This document shows positions 1 through 12,400 of a stretch of 64,000 nt of DNA, piece by piece; the stretch's first letter is position 1; every line of letters begins with the position of its first letter. The notes beneath the pieces are model-generated. The model made no database searches, was not told the DNA's origin, and saw only the letters and a list, made by a program, of their open reading frames with translations. The stretch lies in the NCBI GenBank assembly GCA_037957365.1, contig JARHVA010003634.1:1358501-1422500 (forward strand). The letters run 5' to 3'. Made by a program: the position numbers and the translations under genes. The DNA is from Torreya grandis. Its lineage: Eukaryota; Streptophyta; Pinopsida; Cupressales; Taxaceae.

Positions 1-110
1 TAAATTTTAGTAAAATCCAATGAAATATCAATTTGTTGACATCTTCACCAAGCCTATGCGAGAGATGATTTTTTTTTTAAAAAATTATGAGTGATTTTTG
101 GAGTGAAGAT
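1..110 (+). pseudogene. C-terminal end of a Ty1/copia pol polyprotein (RNase H tail)
   Basis: The frame through positions 29-94 reads QFVDIFTKPM followed by a short tail and a stop. This matches the conserved end of copia polyproteins, normally (x)ADIFTKPL, which closes the RNase H domain just before the polypurine tract and the 3' LTR. Two stops precede it in the same frame, so the copy is dead. The rest of the element lies left of the window. I infer that the following sequence is its 3' LTR. Confidence 0.75.
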
Positions 111-141
111 AGTCCTCCATTAGGGTAGTTTGCCTAATTTT

Positions 142-961
142 TGCACTTCCTCCTTCCTTCCCTCCTTCCTACATACAGTTTAAAAGGTTGATTTTAGGCT
201 ATTGAAGAACAGTTTTTAATTTTACTTAACTTAGTTTGTGTTTTTAAATATTGTGCATTAATTCAATATTTTCTCATTAAAATAAATATATAAGTCAAGA
301 TATTCATCTAATATCTTAATATTTTAATTAAGCAACAACTTCATACCGAGGTGTCTTGTACAATCCCAATGAGTGAAAATTATTCATCTATCTCATAATA
401 AGGCATCTTTTGTAGTCCTATTAAGTGACAATCAGGTGTCAACATCCTAATGAGGTGTATCGTAAACTCATATTGAGTTAGAGTTAGGTATCACACTCTC
501 TAATTAGACTCATTCATCTAGAGGAATATTTTATTTTTATCTTAATTGGTTTTTTGGTCTTCAATTACAAACCAATCTATTTTTTCCGTTTATAATACTT
601 TATGTATTCAAATTGCATTAAGGAGAATTTAAGTAATATTATGTTGGCATAATCTATTTACGATCATAGTTATACTATCAAAATTAATTTCGTGAGCTAT
701 CTGTGTACATCAAATTTTACTTTGACCTACTAAAGAAGTAAATATTGAGCTTACAATAATTCGCCAACTTATTCCTCTGTTTTGCTCAATAATGTGTGAC
801 TGCATACATTAGGTTAGTCGGATCAAATGTAAATCAGGCAATATAGTAAGAAAAAACATATCGTAAGCCTACTCACTGATACAAATGATAAAAATGTTAA
901 TAAACATTGTTTAATGCATTTGACAGATTGGAGAGGTTTACATTATTTAGGAGCTTTACCA
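142..961 (+). repeat. Probable 3' LTR of the copia element at the window edge (copy A)
   Basis: This stretch directly follows the copia pol tail. It is matched in order, with gaps, by a second copy at about 3417-5474. It begins TGCACTTCC and ends TTTACCA, so it has the TG...CA ends of an LTR, and the second copy ends TTGACCA. Directly beyond position 961 the sequence becomes antisense peroxidase exon. The boundaries come from the two copies and the exon edge; the LTR reading is inference. Confidence 0.6.
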
Positions 962-1168
962 GTCATGAAAGTGAGGTGCAGAAGCGATGCCTCCATCTGT
1001 TTCTCGATGGCCACTGCCTGTTTCAGTGCAAATTTTACATCGACAACAGATTTGAACACGACGTACTCAGAAATACAGAGCTAAGCTGGCCATGCACAGC
1101 CGTTGAACTCATGACCAAAATCATACAGGCAAGAAATAAGATTGTTTCAATGATGCAAAATTAGCCAT
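962..1168 (-). pseudogene. Class III peroxidase pseudogene, exon 1 fragment truncated at the distal-His motif
   Basis: Read on the - strand, the fragment starts with ATG (1168-1166) and has a signal-peptide remnant ending in VHGQLSS. It then has KQAVAIEKQM, EASLLHL and nucleotides matching the FHDC motif of the intact gene at 44729 ([22 protein letters not shown]). Counted to the shared GACTG the two stretches are the same length (209 bases), although the relic has compensating indels and an internal stop. Similarity ends inside the codons for the distal histidine motif, where the LTR at 142-961 begins. The last 10 bases of exon 1 and exons 2-4 are missing here. It would have encoded a secreted haem peroxidase. 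No TATA box like that of the intact gene is seen upstream. Confidence 0.85.
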
Positions 1169-2259
1169 TTTTCTCATATGGAAGTCCTAAACAAGCAATT
1201 CGATAGATTGTCGACTAATGATTATCGAAAGTCTAGGCAAGAAAATGTATGGATTGTTGACTAAAGATAAATTGGTTTTTACAACAGGAAAGATTGAATT
1301 TAACACGAAATCGCACGCAGAGAAAATAGGCTCACCTAACCTTCACTTTTGTTTTTTCTCATTTTCCACGGCCTACCACGCGGAATAGATTTTTTCGCAT
1401 ATACGTAAAGCCCGTGTCGACCACGGCATTGGACACGGTAATCATGGAGTACAGTTATTGTTTTTATTATGTGGTACTGTCGTTTCCAAAGTCAAAATTT
1501 ATTCGTACTAGTTTGAAATAACAATGTAAGGAAATTGAATGTTTATTAGTATTGGACAATACTGATATTAGTAAAAAAACATTAACATCCAAGATGGTTA
1601 GAAGACAGCTTAAAAGAAACCGGCTCTCATCAAATATTTATTTGATTATGGGCGAGAGCAGTTTCCACGAGGATTCATGTGGACCCGATCTAAAAATGGT
1701 GAATTGATGACGAGACGACTAATCAAGTTGTTTTGGTATGTCTGAACACGGGGTCAAAAGTTGTTTTTAATGCTTTTCTTCCTATTTTGTTGGCTTTATA
1801 TACAAGTCTACGTCGTCTTTATCGGTAGCAATTAAACTATTTAAAAATGGTTTCCGCTACATTAAGAACTTTCATTAGTAGGGTCGCTACTAGAAATACA
1901 TAAAATCGCAAATTAAAAAATAAAAGTAGATATCAGAATGTGCCGGTTATCTAAACTTATGCATAATACAGGTACCCATTGTTCTACCGTTTGTACCCAA
2001 CTTGCGAAGCGAAAAAGCATAAAACATATGAAGAAGGATCCCTCGTATTGAGTTTACAAATAAATCTATTATATAATTATTTTCATGTCAACGGAGTGAT
2101 GCTATTAAGGAAATCACCTTCTTATCAATATATTAATTCATTAGATGTTAAATATGTATGTATGTTTGTTCAATTTCTATTTTTATTTTGTAGTTTTATA
2201 ATCGGGGAAAAACTCTCTTTTAAATGTTTTGAAATATAAGTTTTATTAACCTAATTTAG
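1169..2259. other. Non-coding flank upstream of the peroxidase relic
   Basis: No coding sequence was recognised. The part at about 1200-1750 is richer in G+C and CpG than its surroundings (for example near 1376-1440), as expected for the relic promoter region of the antisense peroxidase pseudogene. An ACCTAAC motif lies near 1335. Beyond 1800 it grades into ordinary A+T-rich DNA. Confidence 0.4.
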
Positions 2260-3416
2260 ATACGACATTTCGATATATTTTAGAATTGTTAATATAAAAT
2301 ATTTATCATTGAAAAAGGTAGTCCCAAATTTTTTGGTAGACTTCCTCCGCAACAATATTTAAATCTAATATAATATGATATTTATACCAATGATGGTAAA
2401 GCTATAATGTAAATAGCCCTCCTACTAAAATAATAATTGATTGGTTGTGGGATGAATATATTTGCTTACTTGGCACTTACCTTTCCTTATAATCTTTCAT
2501 TGATTGTTAGGCTTGGTCTTTGGTAGCATATAACTCAATTTAACACAATCATATGAAAATGGAGTGATGTCACAATAGAAGTGGGTCCTCTTACTAACAT
2601 AAAAATTGATTGGTTACACGATGAATAGTTTTCTTGCTCGACATTCTTCTCTCCTCCTTTGTAGTTTCATAATTTAAAAATAAATCACATTCAAATGCCT
2701 CTAGATACATGCCTTCGTACCCCAAAATTTTAATGCATCTCAAATTTTTTTCTAAGAATCTAATATCCTAATCATTCAAAAAATTAACACTAGATTGGTT
2801 GTTATGCTTGGCCCATCACAACATGTAAATTCAATATAGCATGATCCTCATATGAGTCATACCACAAGGGAATTGGACCACATAGTAAGATAATGATTTA
2901 TTAGTTGTGGGATGAGCATATTTTCTTGTTTGGTCTTCTCCTCTCTTCACATGTGGATTCACAATACCAAACATAATCATAGTTAAATACATCTAAATAT
3001 ATGCTTTACTACTCCAAGTTGGATACACCTCTTCTGTATATCCTATAATTTCTTATAAAACTCTAAAATCCTCATCATTCAAAAATTTAATGTTACTTTG
3101 GTTAGTGGGCTTGGTTTAGTACAACATATAAATGCAATTTAAGATGATTCTTATATGAATAAAGATGATCTCATAGTGCATGTGACACTCATATTAATAT
3201 AATAGTTGATTGTTTTCAAAATGAATATGTTTTTTTTTATCAAGCCTTTCCCTCTTCTCGCTTATGTTTTCATAATCTCTTAAAAATGACCATTCAATTA
3301 TTTATAAATCAATGACTTACTACCTCAAATCATATATATATTTACAATATATCTTAGAATCAATTCTATAAATTTAAAATTATTATCATTTAAAAAATTA
3401 ATCTCGGTCTTAAAAT
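2260..3416. repeat. Degenerate tandem array, unit about 300 bp
   Basis: A recurring block contains a TTGATTGGTTGTGGGATGAATA-like core, then a pyrimidine-rich stretch, then a TCATAATCT/AAAAAT segment. The core recurs near 2433, 2601, 2891 and 3200, giving spacings of about 168 (shortened), 290 and 309 bases. A related two-unit stretch lies at about 3990-4560 (cores near 4045 and 4355). The copies are strongly diverged. No coding potential is seen. Confidence 0.65.
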
Positions 3417-5345
3417 TCCACTTCTTCCTTCCCTTCTTCAAAAGTAATTATAAACTATAAATAAATCTATTCATAATATTTAATTTAATTTAATTTATTT
3501 TATTTTTCTAAAATTCCATACTAATCTGTTATTGTTTCATTAAAATAAATAATATAACTTAAAACACTCATCTAATATCTTTTAGGTGTGAAATTCCTTT
3601 TGAGACATTTGACACACCCAATGAACAACATTCATGAATCAACCTCCTATTCAGACATCCTTTAGTCTTATTAAGTGAAAATTAGATGTCAACCTTATAG
3701 TAATGTGTATTGTACATTCATATTGATTGATAGTCATGTATCACATTCTTTATAATTAAACACATTCATTAGAGGAATATTTATATTTTGATTGTTTTTT
3801 TTTAATTTTCACTTAAAAATCATTTTTTTTTCTTTTTCCTTATATTCAATTTTTTTAACAAGTTTTTTAATTAATATTGTTTAGGTATGTTATATTTATA
3901 ATTTAATATCAAAATTACATGTGATTCTATTATCAATATTTTTCAAATGAACTTTAATATTTTTTCATATAATTCTTATACGTATATATTTAATCATTTT
4001 GTCAATAGGATAAAGTTAAAATAGAAGTTTATATCCTACTTACATAATAATTTATTTATTTAAAGATTAATATATTTTCTTTCTTATCTTTGTTGTCTCC
4101 TTTTTTTTAGTTTCATAATCTAAAAAGTAAATTATATTCAAATGTCTTAAAAAACATGGTATTTTAACCAAAGTTAGATATTCTTATCCAATACATCTTA
4201 TAATTACTTATACAAGATTAAAATCCTTGTTTTTCATATAATTAATCCCACATATTTGAAATATGTTTAGTCTATGAAAATATACAACAATAATTTATCA
4301 TGATCTTATGCCAATGTAGATAATACCACAATAAAAATAATCCATCTAGTAATATAATTATTGATTGTTTACAACATACATATGTTTACTTTCTCAACTT
4401 TTCTACCTACTTTATAACATTATGTTATAAATCTCAAAATATTCTAGTTCAAATATGTCTAAATATATTTATTACCATCTAAAATTGGGTATACTTCTTT
4501 AGAATATCTTAAAATTGATTTAGGGAACATAAAAATTGAGAAACATTTTAACCTTTAAAACAAAAAAATAATTATTAATTAGATAAGCCTTTCATTTTTT
4601 CAAGAGGTCAAAAAATGATATATATAATTTTATTATTTTAATAAATATTAAATTTTATTTAAAATAGCTTTTTAACTAAGACATTAATAAAATAGAGTTA
4701 GAGTGGAATTATGTAATGTTTATTTAATAAATTAGAACTAAATTATAGGATGATAACTATTTGTAATAAGTTGGTACATTCCAAATTCAAAATCATTACT
4801 TATTTTAAATATATATATAAAGTGAACAAAATAATATGATATTAAATTTTGAAAGAAAAAATAATTATAATCATAGAACAATATATTTTTTCTGATATAT
4901 TTTAAATATTATTTAAAATAATAAAATTATTAATATATTTATTTAAATTTTATTTTTCAAAGTCATGAAAATCAGTTTTTTTTAATTTTTATACAAAATC
5001 TATGTTCATTTTATGTAATTATAGATATTGTTATTGAGCTTAAAAGAATTTCACAACTTCCTTAACCTACAATCTATTTTTCTCTTCTTTTGCTAAATAG
5101 TGTGTGACTACAAACATTTAATTAGTCTGATAAATATAGGTAATACAATATAATAAGAAAAGATATATCATAAGCTTATTTAGTGATATAAATGATTAAT
5201 AGTTTATTTTCTTCAATTAAAAAGATTGATATTGAGATTGAAATAATTTCACAGCTTCTTTATCCTAAACTCTTATCTTCCTCCTCTTCTTTTTGCAGAT
5301 AATGTGTGACTACAAATATTTAGTTAGTCGGATCAAATGTAGATA

Positions 5346-5413
<68 letters not shown>

Positions 5414-5474
5414 CAAACATTGCTTCATGTATTTGGATGACTCGAAAGGTTTAGATTTTTTTAGAAACTTGACC
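3417..5474 (+). repeat. Second, expanded copy of the LTR at 142-961 (copy B)
   Basis: The head (3417-3830) matches 145-560: the pyrimidine-rich start, ATTAAAATAAATA, TCATCTAATATCTT, a ...GTATTGTACATTCATATTG-type block and AGAGGAATATTT. The tail (matching 723-961) is present twice, at about 5030-5205 and 5206-5474, each with AATGTGTGACTACAAA and TTAGTC. Two or more ~310-bp array units (3990-4560) and a (TA)n tract sit inside. No pol genes are attached, so this is probably a solo or rearranged LTR. Confidence 0.6.
5347..5409. repeat. (TA)n microsatellite
   Basis: About 31 TA units lie uninterrupted inside the tail of LTR copy B. No matching tract is present in copy A, so it expanded after the two copies separated. 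Confidence 0.95.
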
Positions 5475-6911
5475 ACAAAATTAGATTAATGTACTCTATA
5501 AATTTTATTATAAATTTTAATTAAAAAAATTATATATTAAATTATTTATTATATATATAATTTATAAATATCTTATAATGTGACCAAAGAGTAGTTTGGG
5601 ACAATCTTCTTACAAAATATGAAATATCAATGCATTATTAGTATGTCACTTTAATAGGGTATGATTATTTGAAATATATAAACTTCAAGTAAAGCGTGAT
5701 CATTGTATCAGTGACCCATTATTTTAATTTTGAATAACATTAATTAATACACATTATTTCCTATAATTGTTTGATAGAGAATGTTTGTTATAGAGAAAAC
5801 ACCTAACAACTTTGTAATTTTCTTAAAAACTAATGTTCATTTTAACAATTTTGACGTCTAATAAGCACGTTTTGAAACCTCAGTATATTCAAGTGACCCT
5901 GATAATATTAATAATAATAAAGGGTTTGTACTAGAAAATTGAAAAAGTTTGATAAACTTATATGACATATTGAAAAGCGTATAAATCATCTGAAATTGTG
6001 TTGTTAGATGGTAGAAATGACTTCAAAAGGCCACCCACGTAGTTTGGTAAGTTCCAAACATCATAAAATCATATTTTGAATGGCATATGGCCAACGTCCT
6101 CCCAATATCTGACGTAGATACTGGATTTTATTATTGTGGTTAGAGATTAATGTCTAAAATAGAGTGTGCCATTTTTAAAATTGTCTATCCTATCACGTCT
6201 ATGATTCTCATCAGCATTCAGTGGCACTTTTACTAGTTTGTTATGCGATATCCACAGTTTTTTTTACATTGACATTTCTAGATACACACACAGTTAATCT
6301 AAGCATACTATGTGTGTATGAATAGTTACAACGAAGAAATTTTCACCGCTAGAAATTAATATGCCTGCACTCATGTTTATATTTTCAAGGTGATAAATGA
6401 ATCCAGATGAAAATATTACATTGCCATTAATTGACAGTTTGTCGAGCGCATAAAAAAGAGTTTAAAAAAACAAAAAAAACAAAAAAAAAAAAAAAAAAAC
6501 GCGCAGAAACAACTTATAATTGTACATGGAATACAATCACTTCTTACGAATGATGGTTTTCTAATTGACTACAAATTGTAAAAACGTGCCAAATTCTATA
6601 AACATTTTTAATTACAATATAAATACCATGCACAACCATTTTTTTAATGTTTAAGTGCCACATCCAATGAATCCCCAAATGCAGTTCTCGTTTCATGAAT
6701 TCTAGAGGATTATAGAATTAAGGGGAAAAAAAAATCTAGATAAAAAAATATACATAATATTTATATTATAAATAAAAATGTTTAATAGAATTGGGCACGC
6801 TTTCTAACTTTTCAAGTGCCATGTACTATTTTAATCTCAATCATATAATTAAAATCTTCACCAATTTTCATTCTCCAATAGAATATATATTAGCCATTGA
6901 GTTAGGGGGAA
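5475..6911. other. Non-coding A+T-rich DNA
   Basis: No gene, element domain or structured repeat was recognised. An A-rich stretch at about 6460-6499 (interrupted oligo-A) could be the 3' tail of a decayed retrotransposed sequence, but nothing upstream of it was identifiable. Confidence 0.5.
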
Positions 6912-8740
6912 ATGGCAAGTGGGAATAGGTCATTGGCACGTCTGCATGTCGAGGAGAAGGGCGATTTACAGGGTTCGATAAAAGGAAAGGCCTAGATCAA
7001 CACTCCGAAGAAGAGGACAGTGGACAAGAAAAGTGTTTAAATCTGAACAAGACATATTTTGAAGTTACGAGAGAGGCACCTAAAGCTCCTTTCGGCAACT
7101 CCTTCCAGTGACTCAGACTTTGTTTTTGCAGAGTGCCCCAATATTAATAAATCCATTTCACAGTTCCAATGATTAAGTTGTCAGGGAAGAATTGCTAGAA
7201 GCTACCTATTTTTTCACTAGGATTGTTACCTCGATCATTTTGTACGGATAGCTTTACGGCTACAACGCCCAGGGCACAAGGCACTGCAAAATATTACATC
7301 TTGACTACCTCTGGTGAAAATGGAGATGGGGTTAATTAAGATTCCTTAGAGGGAGATGTCCCAATCCTCTTTACTAACTCGACCCCTAAGTTAGAGCTCT
7401 AAGAGGACTAAATCATTACCACGGAGAAAGATTTGGGATCGAAGTCTTTAAGTTGCAATGTTTGAGGAAATGTCCTTCGCTCAAGTAGTTTTACTTTTGG
7501 ATGAAAGATGTCTAGTCAAACTGTAAATCTCTCACCATATATTTTCTGGAAAGAGGTTTTATTTTGATGCAGTTCAGTTTAGTTAAAGACTCTACTTTTG
7601 TAATAGAGCACGGGATTTGGTTTGTCGGGAATCGAGGGATTTTTGTCTGTCCCTAGTTTCCTTTATTTGATGCCTCTGCATTTCATATTTCTTTAGTGTA
7701 TATTTGGGTTAGGCTATACAATCAACCCTTGGTCATGCATAATCAAGGAATGTTAAAACACGTGCTAAGTTTTATAGGGGATTTTATTTAATTTGACGAA
7801 TCTTCCATTGGATTTTAGAAGAGATTTGTCAAGGTTTGCATGATAATTGATATCTCTAAATTTATTATTTATTAAATCAAAATTGTTTCATCGTAAGTGG
7901 TTTAGATTCAATTTTTTTAATTTTGAAGGATTGTGTTTTCACTACTTTTAATGTAATTAGGTAGGGAATAAGATTTCAGAGTACCATTATGATCACTAGC
8001 CATCATTGTGTTCTATTCAGCGTCAGAGGTGATCCTAAAAATCTGACAAGCCACTGTAAGACCACAACCTATCCTCTGATGTTTTGTGTCATTCCAATAT
8101 TATAGAGAATGTGAGTAGGAATGAAAGCATTGCAAAGGTTTCTTATCTATTATTGTAAGCAATGGGATTACAATCCCTATGGATAATATTGTTAATTTTT
8201 GTGGTTTAGATAAATTGCCATTTGAAGTTATACGAGCATATGTGTCTTTATTTGAGTTTAATTATGCTTGGGTGAATGATGGTGGCCAAAAGCTATGTTT
8301 CAAAAAATGTGGATTCAAAAATTAGATCCATTGAAATGGTGGTAGGGTCTTAGTTGAATATGGTTAATATGGTTCAGTCATAATTAGTTCTAAATGAATC
8401 AATAGCTATTACGAGCGTGGAGCTTTAAAATCTAGACATTTCACATGACTTGGCACCTCCTTCTCTTGAGCTATTTTTGGAATAAGTTACTTCTTTATAA
8501 GATAGTGAAATAGATTTTGGATCTAGTGAGACTCTCAATATTTCTCATAAAAGTTCATTATTATCTAAATTAAATTGTAGAAAGAAAAGTAGAAGAGTAA
8601 TAAAAATTAAAGTGGAAAGGCTTCAGTTGGATGCTTCAAATTCTATTAGTGAGGGCACACAATGGACAATGAAGGCACTTCTTTAACAACACTTACTACT
8701 CATTGATGATGCTCCATTTTGTGATGGAGTTAGTATTCTT
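6912..8740 (+). pseudogene. Decayed ORF1 of a second L1-type LINE (DUF4283 protein)
   Basis: The frame opening at the ATG at 6912 (MASGNRSLARLHVEEKGD) runs into multiple stops. A region near 7460-7500 reads SFAQVVL. From 7573 to about 7869 one frame shows the pattern of the DUF4283 domain of plant LINE ORF1 proteins: HGIWFVGNRGIFVCP, a tryptophan/proline segment, YIWVRLYNQPL, then KRFVKVCMIIDISK, interrupted by three stops. Near 8580-8650 lies the basic segment often found late in such ORF1s (RKKSRRVIKIKVERLQLD). ORF1 proteins bind element RNA. No endonuclease or reverse transcriptase was found downstream, so only the 5' part survives. The domain call is good; the exact ends are uncertain. 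Confidence 0.7.
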
Positions 8741-9601
8741 TAATTTTTTTGATATCACATCTAAGAATTTTTGGGTTCATTGATTTATTTAAGATGTAGG
8801 TATCTCTTCAATTTTTGGATTGTATAATAATTTTTCTAAGTTCATATTGAAAAATAGGGTTTTCTATTTTATCATTATTTGATTGGAAGGATAAGGGACC
8901 CCACAACCATCAATCACTTCACTAATTTAAAAAATATGGTAAGAAAATTTCTAATTATTAAATAATATTTATCGGCATCGCATTGATTGTAAGTTATATT
9001 AGTTTGATGTATTTTTAATTAAATAATTGTTATAATTAATTAGATATATTTTGAATTAAATAATTCTTTTAATTAATTTTGTTGATGTTAATTTAATTAT
9101 TTTAAAAATTAGAAATTTAATATTTTTAAATTCCATAAAATTAAACTTTTTTGAAACATCAAAAATATAAATATAATATTTTTAATTAAATATGATGTTT
9201 TATATAATTATTAAATTTATCTATTTTTATAACGTATTATTACTTAAAATTTTTAAAAAAGCTCATCAAACAAGTGCAGCTTTGTTAAATGGACACCAAT
9301 ATTCGTTCCGGATTCCTATCAAAATTTTAATAACTAACGATTTAAAAATTAGTTGCAGACGATACGCGAATAAGAATCGTTTGAAATCTATTCGTGGAAT
9401 GAATGTAAATTCTGAATTAAATCTTCCTTTGTGCAGCTTCTTAATGACGAGGAGATTAAATTAGAATTTATTAAAACAAAATCTTTTCTTACACATTTTA
9501 ATTTTGAACAAAACGTTGACAACGAGGAGGTGCATTTTGTAATATATTTTTAATGAAGTCAACTTATCACCGTTAATTACATTTCACATAATTATTTCTA
9601 G
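8741..9601. other. Non-coding A+T-rich DNA
   Basis: Short TTAATTAAATAATT-type motifs recur near 9010-9080. An open frame at 9192-9464 has no recognisable domain and looks like chance. Nothing else is supported. Confidence 0.5.
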
Positions 9602-9691
9602 AACCATATTCTTTGCAAGCATTAAAACAATTCATTTATCATCATTAACCATATTCTTTGCAAGCATTAAAACAATTCATTTATAATCATT
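9602..9691. repeat. Two-copy tandem repeat, 45-bp unit
   Basis: The unit starting AACCATATTCTTTGCAAGC occurs at 9602-9646 and again at 9647-9691, with about one difference. This is a recent local duplication. Confidence 0.95.
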
Positions 9692-11541
9692 AACGTTGAT
9701 TTTGTTTTACTGATTTAGTAAAAAGTAATTAGTTCCTGCCCTTCAGGGTATTATAAAAATCATCTCAGCACTTTTTTTTAAAATTTTGATCAGTTAAAAT
9801 GTTTAAAAAGATATAATATTTTTTTAATTCTAAAGTTTAACATTAAATATTAAGGAATATTTTTCTACATGATCTTTTAGAATATTTTATTTATATCAAT
9901 ACTATAATTACAAACTCATTTCAAATTTATTTCTTCATCATTATTTATTTTATGTTATTAAGCCCAAACTGATAAATAATAAGTCATCATTAAAAGAAAC
10001 AAAATTTTCTAAAATTTTGCTTAGTGTGCCATGAATGGCCCGTAACAACCAAAATATGAGATTCATGAGGCAATCCAACGAGCACAAAAGTGGCGGTCAT
10101 CAGTGAAATGTGAAAATTTTGTCAAAGAAAACAGCAGGCTCACATCAATATGTTTTTTTTATAATCTCCAAGGGATAAATTTTATATTGTTCAGAGTCAG
10201 ACATCCTCAAAAAGCACAAACTGTAATGGAAACCATTTACATACTAATGGTAGATTGCTTGGAATCTAAGTCATTCAATGTGCTGGGCATTTAGCTGTAA
10301 GGTTTGCATCTATCAGATTTTGGCAGTATGATCCATGTTCGACATTACATCAGTTTGTTTTGTCATTTGAATACATTTGGCATTGCAAAAGGATGTTTCT
10401 TGTAGTCTTGCATTCCTGGAACCAAATTTTTTAATTTATTATACACACACAACAAATAGTCTGAAAATAGAGATACTAATATTACTTTCCCATATCATAG
10501 ATTATCTAGTGCCAGCGGAGCATAGTTAATCGGTTTTAACTTTTGACTTATATTGCCCTGTCGGATATGATGATATACAGAAACAAAATTGTTGATGTGG
10601 ATAGTGGAGACCCATACGTTTGTTTCTACTTTCAATCTCATTTGAGGGAATGATACACAGTATCTACAAAGTGAGTTCAGACATTGATGCTCTAATCTAT
10701 TTAGCAGAAAGTGTTACCCAAAGCCTCCACTTCTATAATGATCTCATGCAACATGACATTTAACATTATTCTGAATATTGTTACACATTGAGCATTACGT
10801 TTCAGATCTGATGGTTATTGTTGACAACAGTATAACGTCTTATGTGCTAGTATAGTATGTTTGGCATATCTTAATTCATGCGATCAAGATATTGTGGGTT
10901 TATTGATGGTGAAAGACTGTTGACTCTTAATAAAGGGATTTTTATTTATTTATTTTTCAAACGTGGTTATTGTTTGTGCTCCAAGATTCTTAATTTGAAA
11001 GAATATTGGTTATTTCTTGTTGAAGCAATTGACACTTCTAACTGTTCTTATCTCTATTCCTATCCTTGGAAATCTACATTAACATATGTTACTTTTACTG
11101 TTATTCAGTTGCATATGAGAAGAACTATTCAAGTAGAACTCAGAAACCTCAGATCTTACAAGCAAGCTTGATAGAGTAAGTCTGTATTGCCTTCTATTAA
11201 GGATTATCAGTAATCTATTTATCCGGATCAGGTTTTCAAGGGTTGATGACTCTTTCTAATATTCCTTTTTACTTATTAACAGGGGATTCATTGCTAAAGA
11301 AAGAGCATCTTTATGATACAGCAATTCCCCATATCAACCTTCCTTAAGAGTGAGAAGCATAATTTCCAAAGAAACTATGAGTACGTTTGGGCTTTCATTT
11401 CCAAGTATATAATTCAATTATGGTGAGTTTCAGGAGAAATATTGTCTAAATACGAAGTAATGAGAACTTCAATTTATTTATGCCAACCAACAATCCAATG
11501 CTTTAGAAACAACAGTTGCAGCAGGGACTAATTTATGGAAG
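9692..11541. other. Unassigned region with slightly higher G+C
   Basis: The stretch 10020-11400 is less A+T-rich than its flanks and contains short open frames at 10103-10294 and 10878-11171. I recognise no domain, splice pattern or homology. It could be gene intron/UTR remnant or decayed retroelement. Confidence 0.35.
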
Positions 11542-11589
11542 CACTACTATAGCACTAACAAATTCCACTACTATAGCACTAACAAATTG
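11542..11589. repeat. Two-copy tandem repeat, 24-bp unit
   Basis: The block CACTACTATAGCACTAACAA is repeated head to tail. Downstream (11650-12060) is a (GT)/(CA)- and ATTATAAGATACA-rich low-complexity stretch. Confidence 0.9.
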
Positions 11590-12400
11590 TATGCATAAAA
11601 TTTGTACATTTATTTTTAATGTATATTTGTTTGTGTACAAAACCTATAACTAGATTTATTTTTGATTTTGTTGTGTGTGTGTATACATATACACACACAT
11701 ATAATATACACATGCAACACACACACATAGAGCATAGATAATCGTGAAAACAATTATTCAACATTTTACAATATTAAATTTATATTTTCAAGTTCAAAAA
11801 ATAAATATACACACATATATATATCAAGATACATGTTTAAATTTCACCATCTCAAATTATTTTACAATATTAAATTTGTATCTTCAAATTTAAATTATCA
11901 AAATAAATTTATATTACAAGACACATAATTTATATTATAAGATACATAATTTAAATTATAAGATACACATGCAAATTATATTTATATTATAAAATACACA
12001 TACATTTATTAATTTTGTATTACAAAATACATATACAAGTTCAAGCAAAAGCAATTTACAATACAAAAACAGGGACTAGCTGTTACTCGGCCCTTATTTT
12101 TATATATAAATATCGTGTCAAACATATAATTTCATCGTGATTTAATTTTACAAGATTTTGATTCAATAAAATCATTTTAATAAAATATAGTTGTTTGTTT
12201 TTTGGTAAAATTTATTAAAATAAATAAATAATTTATCCCAAATTTTAATTAAATAAAATGAATATAATTTTTCATACTTTATAATGAAATATAATTCTTA
12301 AATATATTAATTTATTACATAATAATAACATATATTTAAAATATATTTTTGAAAGAGTATAACAAATATGTTTCTAGAAATCAATGAAGCATGACTCAGG
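11590..12400. other. Low-complexity A+T-rich DNA
   Basis: The part at 11670-11730 has short TG/CA runs. The part at 11880-12050 repeats an AATTTATATTATAAGATACA-like motif several times. No gene is seen. Confidence 0.6.

Noticed and set aside
907..1164. 85-codon + strand open frame
   Set aside because: The opposite strand of the same DNA is clearly a peroxidase exon, so the + frame is a shadow.
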